Positions 5,259-9,984 of a stretch of 9,984 bases of DNA are shown here, one piece after another (positions within the stretch are counted from its first letter, which is position 1; every line of letters starts with the position of its first letter). Made by a program: the position numbers and the translations under genes. Below the pieces are notes generated by a model that saw only the letters and a program-made list of their open reading frames with translations, was not told where the DNA came from and did not search any database. The DNA comes from Streptomyces katrae (GTDB lineage Bacteria > Actinomycetota > Actinomycetes > Streptomycetales > Streptomycetaceae), in NCBI RefSeq assembly GCF_000966975.1, contig NZ_JZWV01000734.1, positions 1 to 9,984 on the forward strand, given 5' to 3'.

Positions 5259-6950
5259 GTGCTGCCGGCGACCGCCGCGCGGGCCGACGGGGCCCCGCTC
5301 GGGGAGTACGACGTCGTGGTGGTCGGCTCGGGGGCGGCGGGGATGACCGCCGCCCTCACCGCCGCCGGGCGGGGGCTGAGCGTGCTGGTGGTGGAGAAGG
5401 CCCCGACCTTCGGCGGTTCGGCGGCGCGTTCCGGGGCCGGGATCTGGCTGCCGAACAACTCGGTGATCCTGGGCGCGGGGGTGCCGGACACCCCGGAGAA
5501 GGCGGAGGTGTACCTCTCGGCGGTGGTGGGGCCGGAGGTGCCGGCCGACCGGCAGCGGGCCTTCCTGGCCAACGGCCCGCGCATGCTGGACTTCGTCATG
5601 GCGAACAGCCCGCTGAGGTTCCGCTTCATGGACGGCTACAGCGACTACTACCCGAACCTGCCGGGCGGGCTGCCGAACGGCCGCTCCATCGAGCCGGACC
5701 AGTTCGACGGGAACGTCCTGGGCGCCGAACTGGCGCACCTGAACCCGGCGTACATGCCGGTGCCGGCCGGGATGGTGGTGTTCAGCCAGGACTACAAGTG
5801 GCTGAACCTCGCCGCGGTCACGGCGAAGGGGCTGGCGGTGTCCACGGAGTGCCTGGCGCGCGGCACGAAGGCGGCGCTGCTCGGGCAGAAGCCGCTGACG
5901 ATGGGGCAGGCGCTGGCCGCCGGGCTGCGGGCCGGGCTGATGCGGGCGGGGGTGCCGGTGTGGCTGAACAGCCCGCTGGTCGACCTGGTCCAGGAGGGCG
6001 GGGCGGTCACCGGGGTGGTGGTGGAGAAGGAGGGCGTACGGGGTGTGGTGCGGGCCCGCCGGGGAGTGGTGGTCGGCTCCGGCGGCTTCGAGCACAACGC
6101 GGCCATGCGGGAGCGGTACCAGCAGCAGCCGATCGGGACCGGGTGGTCGGTGGGGGCGAAGGAGAACACCGGCGACGGCATCCTGGCGGGGCAGCGGGCG
6201 GGCGCGGCGCTGGCGCTGATGGAGGACGCCTGGTGGGGGCCGTCGATCCCGCTGCCCGGGGAGCCGTACTTCTGCCTGGCGGAGCGGACCCTGCCGGGCG
6301 GTCTGATCGTCAACCGCGCGGGGACGCGGTTCGTGAACGAGGCGGCGCCCTACAGCGACGTGGTGCACGTGATGTACGAGAAGGACCGGGGCGCGCCGGG
6401 CTCGCACATCCCGGCGTGGCTGATCGTGGACCAGAACTACCGCAACCGGTACCTGTTCAAGGACGTCCTGCCGACGCTGCCCCTGCCCGACGAGTGGTTC
6501 GAGGCGGGCGTCGCGAGGAAGGCGTGGACCTGGGACGCGCTGGCCGGGCAGATCGGGGTGCCCGCGGCAGCGCTGCGGGCGACGCTGAACCGCTTCAACG
6601 CCCAGGCGTGGAGCGGTTCCGACCCCGACTTCCACCGGGGGGACACGGCGTACGACCACTACTACACGGATCCGAACGTGACTCCGAACTCCTGCCTGGC
6701 GCCGGTCTGGGCCCCGCCCTTCTACGCCTTCCGGATCGTGCCGGGCGACCTGGGGACCAAGGGCGGGATCGTCACCGACGCCCGGGCCCGCGCGCTGCGG
6801 GCGGACGGATCGGTGATCCGGGGCCTGTGGGCGGCGGGCAACGCGAGCGCGGCGGTGATGGGGCACAGCTACGCGGGGGCCGGTTCGACGATCGGCCCCG
6901 CGATGACCTTCGGCTACGTGGCGGCGAACGACATCGCGGACACCGCCTGA
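5259..6950 (+). CDS. FAD-dependent 3-ketosteroid delta1-dehydrogenase-like enzyme
   Basis: As open from GTG 5259 this gives 563 residues. GSGAAG at 23-28 is the dinucleotide-binding motif, followed by the VVEKAPTFGGSAARSGAGIW flavin-binding region. Residues equivalent to the KstD catalytic set are present: a Tyr in GYSDYYP (127-131), Tyr365 in NEAAPY, Tyr538 and Gly542 in HSYAGAGSTIG, plus GDLGTKGG at 496-503. KstD enzymes introduce a C1-C2 double bond in the A ring of 3-ketosteroids using FAD. Some related flavoproteins act on other substrates, so the steroid role is likely but unproved; no other steroid genes are nearby. GTG 5259 has no ribosome binding site at a normal distance (GGAG 14 nt away), and the probable true start is ATG 5183 in another frame. 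If the frameshift is real, export and perhaps expression are impaired, although the catalytic part is intact. Confidence 0.82.
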   Translation: MLPATAARADGAPLGEYDVVVVGSGAAGMTAALTAAGRGLSVLVVEKAPTFGGSAARSGAGIWLPNNSVILGAGVPDTPEKAEVYLSAVVGPEVPADRQRAFLANGPRMLDFVMANSPLRFRFMDGYSDYYPNLPGGLPNGRSIEPDQFDGNVLGAELAHLNPAYMPVPAGMVVFSQDYKWLNLAAVTAKGLAVSTECLARGTKAALLGQKPLTMGQALAAGLRAGLMRAGVPVWLNSPLVDLVQEGGAVTGVVVEKEGVRGVVRARRGVVVGSGGFEHNAAMRERYQQQPIGTGWSVGAKENTGDGILAGQRAGAALALMEDAWWGPSIPLPGEPYFCLAERTLPGGLIVNRAGTRFVNEAAPYSDVVHVMYEKDRGAPGSHIPAWLIVDQNYRNRYLFKDVLPTLPLPDEWFEAGVARKAWTWDALAGQIGVPAAALRATLNRFNAQAWSGSDPDFHRGDTAYDHYYTDPNVTPNSCLAPVWAPPFYAFRIVPGDLGTKGGIVTDARARALRADGSVIRGLWAAGNASAAVMGHSYAGAGSTIGPAMTFGYVAANDIADTA

Positions 6951-6963
6951 CGGGCTCCGGAGG

Positions 6964-7473
6964 TCAGCCCTGCTGGAAGAGCTCGGCCGGGAGCGGCTTC
7001 AGCAGCGCGTAGAGGTCGTCGGTGATCGGGCGGTCCCAGCTGGCGATCGTCACGAGGACGTTGTCGCTGCGGTCGAACTGGACGCAGGAGATCCGGCCCT
7101 CGGAGAGCTTGACCTTGCGGACGATGAGGAGGTTGTCGCCCTGCATGACGGGGCAGTCCTCGGTGCCGGTGACCTCGACCTCCTCGTCGTTCTCCAGGGC
7201 GTCGAGGAGCTGGGCCACCTCGAAGGGCACCTGCCCCTCGCCGAGGTCCCGCGCCGGGGACCCCTCGGGGAGGTTGCCGATGATCATCGCGGGGCCGCGG
7301 CCGCCGAAGAGGTCGTAGCGGAGGAAGACTCCCTGGCAGCTGCCGTCGGGGGCGGGCAGCAGCCCGGCTCCGAGGTTGCCCGGCCAGTCCCCCGGGTCCA
7401 TGGCCAGGACGTCGAAGTCCGGGCCGGCGGGTGTGGCGGCGCGGTGGCGGCGGAGGAAGGACATGCGGCCCAT
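6964..7473 (-). CDS. Conserved hypothetical protein (about 169 aa), function unknown
   Basis: Read from ATG 7473 it is 169 residues, starting MGRMSFLRRHR; ATG 7464 is an equally possible start (166 residues), and neither has a clear ribosome binding site. The protein is acidic and soluble, with no signal peptide or membrane helix. Recognisable stretches are DFDVLAMDPGDWPGNLGAGLLP, FLRYDLFGGRGPAMIIGN, the acidic LLDALENDEEVEVTG and GDNLLIVRKVKLSEG. I do not recognise the domain. Codon use is like its neighbours, so it looks like a real, native gene. The frame extends upstream to 7785, but that stretch reads as low-quality sequence and enters the divergent promoter region. It converges on the dehydrogenase with only 13 nt between stops, so the two transcripts probably overlap at their 3' ends. 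Confidence 0.78.
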   Translation of the reverse strand: MGRMSFLRRHRAATPAGPDFDVLAMDPGDWPGNLGAGLLPAPDGSCQGVFLRYDLFGGRGPAMIIGNLPEGSPARDLGEGQVPFEVAQLLDALENDEEVEVTGTEDCPVMQGDNLLIVRKVKLSEGRISCVQFDRSDNVLVTIASWDRPITDDLYALLKPLPAELFQQG

Positions 7474-7687
7474 GGTACGTGGCCGCGCGGGTTTTCCGGC
7501 GCCGGGGTGCTCCGGCCGCCGGGGGCGGGGCGGATGGGCCGCAAAGATCCCGGACCTGCGGGTATGGGGTGTCCGTCCGTCATGCTCCTTACTGGCCGTT
7601 CGGCTCCCCGCCTGCGCTTTTCCCTGCCGCCACCACCCCTCCTGGCTGTATCTTGCTGTCCGTCCCCGCCACCCGTCCGCGATCGTT
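7474..7687. other. Divergent intergenic region, mostly without recognised features
   Basis: This stretch separates the 5' ends of the hypothetical gene (-) and the leader peptide/regulator operon (+). It is somewhat pyrimidine-rich and less codon-like around 7600-7690. A TATCTT at 7649-7654 could be a -10 but has no partner -35. CGATCG at 7680-7685 is a small palindrome next to the operator-like repeat described separately. I see no gene in it. Confidence 0.5.
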
Positions 7688-7712
7688 TTCGAATCGGCGA
7701 CTACGATCCGAA
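7688..7712 (+). promoter_or_regulatory. Candidate operator/promoter of the HTH-protease-membrane operon
   Basis: TTCGAATCG (7688-7696) and CGATCCGAA (7704-7712) are inverted arms matching at 8 of 9 positions, with a 7-nt spacer (16 bp centre to centre). TACGAT (7702-7707) inside it fits the -10 pattern TAnnnT, and the ribosome binding site GGTGGGG follows at 7713-7719. A site here would block transcription. No canonical -35 is visible at 17-18 nt (GCGATC at 7679-7684). Binding by the downstream regulator is inference. Confidence 0.5.
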
Positions 7713-7725
7713 GGTGGGGATCTCG

Positions 7726-7794
7726 ATGGCCGGGGGGCCGACCGCCATCCCGGGCGTACAGGCGGCCTCGGACGTATGGGAGCACGACGGATGA
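7726..7794 (+). CDS. Possible 22-residue leader peptide translationally coupled to the regulator
   Basis: An ATG at 7726 follows the strong ribosome binding site GGTGGGG (7713-7719, 6 nt spacing) and reads 22 codons (MAGGPTAIPG...DVWEHDG). Its TGA overlaps the regulator's start codon as ATGA (7791-7794). That arrangement is typical of translational coupling. The peptide has no signal sequence or recognised motif. It could be a regulatory leader whose translation controls the regulator, a small functional or signalling peptide, or an accident. The good ribosome binding site and exact junction favour translation, but a peptide this short cannot be confirmed by composition. Confidence 0.45.
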   Translation: MAGGPTAIPGVQAASDVWEHDG

Positions 7795-8414
7795 CCGTGT
7801 CTGCTGGCGATCCGCCGCCTCCCCTCGCCGTGACCCTCGACCGGATACGGACGCGCGCCGGGGAGAGGGGGCTGGACGTGGACGGGATCCTGGACCCCCG
7901 GGCCCTCTCGGAGCGGGCCGGCGTCCCCCTGGAGCTGACCGCGGCCCTGCTGCGCGGTGAGGAAGTCCCCGAGGCCGCGGCCGGGGGGACCGAGGAGCGG
8001 GTCCGCCGGCGGGCGGTGTTCCTGTACGCGGTCTCCCGCGACGCCTGTGGCCGCCCCTACCGCGTCGCGGACATCGCGGCCGCGATCGGTGCCCCGCCCC
8101 GGTGGGTCGGCGCCCTGGTGTCCGGGCGCAAGCCGCCGCACCTGCGCCACTGCAGGGCGTTCGCCGCCTTCTTCGGGCGCGAGGCCTCCTTCCTGACGGA
8201 CACCCCTGCCCAGGCGGTGAGCCGGGCCCTGCGGCCCACCCTCGAATCCCTCGACTACCGATCGGGCAACCTGATGGCCGACCTCGTGGACCAGTACGGC
8301 CTGGTCTCCGTCTCCACCCGTGGAAGACCCCTGACCCGCACCCAGGAGACCCTGCTGCTGGGCATGATCACGGGGATGCTGTCCGCCGAGCGGCACGCGG
8401 GGGTGACCCGGTGA
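7791..8414 (+). CDS. Double helix-turn-helix transcriptional regulator
   Basis: A 207-residue soluble protein. Two Xre-like helix-turn-helix cores are visible: residues about 38-57 (ALSERAGVPLELTAALLRGE) and 92-113 (VADIAAAIGAPPRWVGALVSGR). Aligned, they share hydrophobic spacing and G-x-P and AL-x-x-G positions. The C-terminal half (about 140-200) is helical, with an NLMADLVDQYGLVSVSTRGRPLTRTQETLLLGM segment of unknown role. ATG 7791 is chosen because GGGAG (7778-7782) lies 8 nt upstream; ATG 7776 in frame would add five residues. It is the first large gene of a coupled operon: its stop overlaps the next start as GTGA. In ImmR/ImmA and DdrO/IrrE pairs, an HTH repressor adjoins its metallopeptidase. 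By analogy this is the likely protease target, which is not demonstrated. Confidence 0.83.
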   Translation: MTVSAGDPPPPLAVTLDRIRTRAGERGLDVDGILDPRALSERAGVPLELTAALLRGEEVPEAAAGGTEERVRRRAVFLYAVSRDACGRPYRVADIAAAIGAPPRWVGALVSGRKPPHLRHCRAFAAFFGREASFLTDTPAQAVSRALRPTLESLDYRSGNLMADLVDQYGLVSVSTRGRPLTRTQETLLLGMITGMLSAERHAGVTR

Positions 8415-8962
8415 ACCTGTCCCGTTCGATGCGCAAGCTGTGCACCACGCTGACCTCCTCGCTCGAGCTGGAGGCGCCGGCCGATCCGCAGACCCTCTTC
8501 CGCGCCCTGTGCGACGCCATGAGCCGTACGCGCGGCGGCCGTCCCATCGTGCTGCGCTTCGAGCGGTTCCCCACCGAGCTGACCACTTCGGGCCTCTGGC
8601 TGAACATGGAGAAGTACGACATCGTCGTCGTGGAGAAGTACACGACCCCGGACCACCAACTGGTCATCCTGGGGCACGAGCTGTGGCACATGAACGCGGG
8701 CCACTGCGGCGAGCACGGCCGCCGGGCGGCGGACGCGGCCCGGTCCCTGCCGGACGCCTCGTCGCTGACGTACGAGAGCGTCGCCGCGCGATCCCACTAC
8801 GAGGACGCCCAGGAGATAGAGGCCGAGCGGTTCGGTCTGATGCTCGGGGACCGGTGCCGGGCCTGGCTGGCGGGCGGCGAGTCCCCCGCGGCCGGGCGCA
8901 GGGACGGGGGCGTGGCGGGCCGGATAGGCAGCGCGCTGGGCTACCGCGGGCCGATCGGCTGA
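8411..8962 (+). CDS. ImmA/IrrE-like zinc metallopeptidase
   Basis: A 183-residue soluble protein from GTG 8411, with GGGGG at 8399-8403 (7 nt spacing) inside the upstream gene and a GTGA overlap with its stop. ILGHELWHMNAGHCG holds the zinc motif His89-Glu90-Leu-Trp-His93, and EIEAERFG (135-142) fits the E-x-E-A-x-x-F-A helix, where Glu137 is the probable third ligand. The preceding beta strand (YDIVVVEKY, 69-77) is also usual for this fold. Family members such as ImmA and IrrE cut an HTH repressor to induce genes. Streptomyces relatives are often annotated as the toxin component of a toxin-antitoxin system. The Gly/Arg-rich last 30 residues look flexible. The substrate is unproved, but the adjacent HTH protein is the obvious candidate. 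Confidence 0.83.
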   Translation: MNLSRSMRKLCTTLTSSLELEAPADPQTLFRALCDAMSRTRGGRPIVLRFERFPTELTTSGLWLNMEKYDIVVVEKYTTPDHQLVILGHELWHMNAGHCGEHGRRAADAARSLPDASSLTYESVAARSHYEDAQEIEAERFGLMLGDRCRAWLAGGESPAAGRRDGGVAGRIGSALGYRGPIG

Positions 8963-8964
8963 CG

Positions 8965-9984
8965 TTGACCTCGGACAAGTTCTACATCCCGTACCTCATC
9001 CCGGCGGCGATCCTCACCCTGGCCCTCGCCATCCGCCTCCCGGTGATCATGAGGTTCTGGCGGATCGACCCGAACGTGCGCTCCTTGAGCGGCCTGCTCC
9101 TGCTGGGCTCGGCCGTCTTCTACTTCGGCCGGCCCAAGAGCCTGGCCCTGCTGAACAGTTCCACGGGCGTCAGCAACTTCGCCGCGCCGCTGGTCTACTC
9201 GCTGCTGACGATGTTCTGCGCCTACTGCCTGATCATGGTCATCCACTGGCGCGGGGGCGACCCCCGGCGGGTGCGGCGGACCACCTGGACGATCTGGTCC
9301 GTGTACGCGGGCGTGGTCGCCGGTCTGTGGATCACCTTCGCCTTCGCCGACGTGCCGGTCGAGCGGCTGCGGGACCTGGACACGTACTACGCCGGCACCC
9401 CCTGGATGCGCGAGCACATCCTGCTGTACCTGGCGGCCCACACGGCCGCCTGCCTGATCACCGCGACGGTCATCCGGACCTGGCTGCGGGAGGTGGCGGG
9501 CTGGCTGCGCGCCGGCCTGGTGTTCCTGGTCATCGGGTTCGTCCTGAACCTCGCCTACGACGCGGTGAAGCTCATCGCGATCGTGGCCCGCTGGACCGGC
9601 CACGACCTGGACTGGCTCAGTACGTACGTGGCCCCGCCCATCGCCTCGGTGTGCGCCCTGTTCGTCGCGGTGGGCTTCATCCTGCCGCACGCCGGCCAGG
9701 CGACGCAGGTGCTGTGGACGGACTACCGCCAGTACCGCTCCCTCGCCCCGTTCGTGCGCGAGCTGGACGGGCTGGACACCGGCTCGCTGCGGCTGCCGCG
9801 GCGGACGCCGCTGAGCCGGCGTCTGGTCCAGCGCAGGACGCAGATCAGCGACGGGCTGCTGCGGCTCCAGCCGTACATGGACCCGGGGGTCCGTGACCGG
9901 GCCCTGGCCGAGGCCCTGGCCCGCGACGAGGCGCCGGACCGGGCGGCGGCGACCGCCGACGCGGTGGCGGTGGTCGCGGCGGTG
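8965..9984 (+). CDS. MAB_1171c-family seven-helix membrane protein (3' end beyond window)
   Basis: Open from TTG 8965 to the window end (340 codons, no stop). Seven hydrophobic helices are visible at about 8-28, 41-56, 72-93, 106-128, 149-170, 182-208 and 221-240. A cytoplasmic tail follows, containing LWTDYRQYRSLAPFVREL and the RRTQISDGLLRLQPYMDP segment (291-307) characteristic of MAB_1171c-type proteins, annotated as putative transporters. No transport activity is established. TTG 8965 is 2 nt after the peptidase stop, has no clear Shine-Dalgarno, and no ATG, GTG or TTG lies upstream in frame within at least 80 nt. The next in-frame starts near 9043-9049 would remove the first helix. Tight linkage to the peptidase and HTH regulator suggests a membrane input for that pair, which is inference. 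Confidence 0.85.
   Translation, partial: MTSDKFYIPYLIPAAILTLALAIRLPVIMRFWRIDPNVRSLSGLLLLGSAVFYFGRPKSLALLNSSTGVSNFAAPLVYSLLTMFCAYCLIMVIHWRGGDPRRVRRTTWTIWSVYAGVVAGLWITFAFADVPVERLRDLDTYYAGTPWMREHILLYLAAHTAACLITATVIRTWLREVAGWLRAGLVFLVIGFVLNLAYDAVKLIAIVARWTGHDLDWLSTYVAPPIASVCALFVAVGFILPHAGQATQVLWTDYRQYRSLAPFVRELDGLDTGSLRLPRRTPLSRRLVQRRTQISDGLLRLQPYMDPGVRDRALAEALARDEAPDRAAATADAVAVVAAV

Noticed and set aside
4167..6866. An 899-codon open frame on the minus strand across the kinase and dehydrogenase genes
   Set aside because: It is antisense to two genes with clear family motifs, is dominated by Arg/Pro/Gly/His, and has no recognisable domain. It is a high-GC shadow frame.
6947..6967. CTGAC/GTCAG inverted repeat spanning both stop codons of the convergent pair, with CTCCGGAG inside, as a terminator
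   Set aside because: The outer stem is only five pairs and the symmetry follows from two facing TGA codons. Too weak to call.
7474..7785. N-terminal extension of the minus-strand hypothetical protein up to 7785
   Set aside because: The extension is Arg/Pro-rich without conserved look, would overlap the leader peptide and operator region, and ATG 7473 or 7464 begins a coherent protein.
8411..8962. Toxin of a classical toxin-antitoxin pair
   Set aside because: Related proteins carry this label in databases, but the HELWH motif and neighbours fit a repressor-cleaving peptidase better, and no toxicity feature is visible.

Overview
This window is high-GC actinomycete DNA and almost certainly Streptomyces. 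Third codon positions are almost all G or C, GTG and TTG starts are used, long spurious antisense reading frames occur, and the gene set is typical of streptomycetes: an NsdA/NsdB-type developmental regulator, a PAS-PP2C phosphatase, a SCO4226-like nickel-binding protein and an ImmA-like/MAB_1171c operon. Only one TTA codon was found in the called genes. No RNA genes, CRISPR arrays, insertion sequences or phage genes were seen.

Left part (1-3607). A small DUF4242/SCO4226-like nickel-binding protein (107-355, +) ends in a hairpin. A PAS-SpoIIE/PP2C serine phosphatase follows (577-2001, +). It converges on an NsdB-like TPR regulator (2105-3607, -), and an 11-bp perfect stem lies between the two stop codons. 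The phosphatase leader carries an exact 14-bp tandem duplication abutting its ribosome binding site.

Middle part (3608-6950). A divergent control region with several inverted and helically phased direct repeats separates the NsdB-like gene from an aminoglycoside-phosphotransferase-fold kinase (3840-4967, +). This kinase gene contains a TTA codon and so probably depends on the bldA tRNA. It ends in a very large hairpin of about 25 bp. Then comes a lone 3-ketosteroid delta1-dehydrogenase-like flavoprotein (5259-6950, +) with all expected active-site residues. Its export signal is split between two frames, suggesting an N-terminal indel. A candidate promoter and operator precede it.

Right part (6951-9984). 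A small conserved protein of unknown function (6964-7473, -) converges on the dehydrogenase. Past a divergent intergenic region starts a tightly coupled operon: a possible 22-codon leader peptide (7726-7794), a double-HTH regulator (7791-8414), an HELWH metallopeptidase of the ImmA/IrrE type (8411-8962) and a seven-helix MAB_1171c-type membrane protein (8965 to beyond the window). Junctions are ATGA, GTGA and a 2-nt gap. A plausible but unproven reading is a membrane-sensor/protease/repressor switch comparable to ImmA-ImmR or IrrE-DdrO, with an inverted repeat (7688-7712) as the regulator's possible operator. This operon is the best candidate for an undescribed system in the window.
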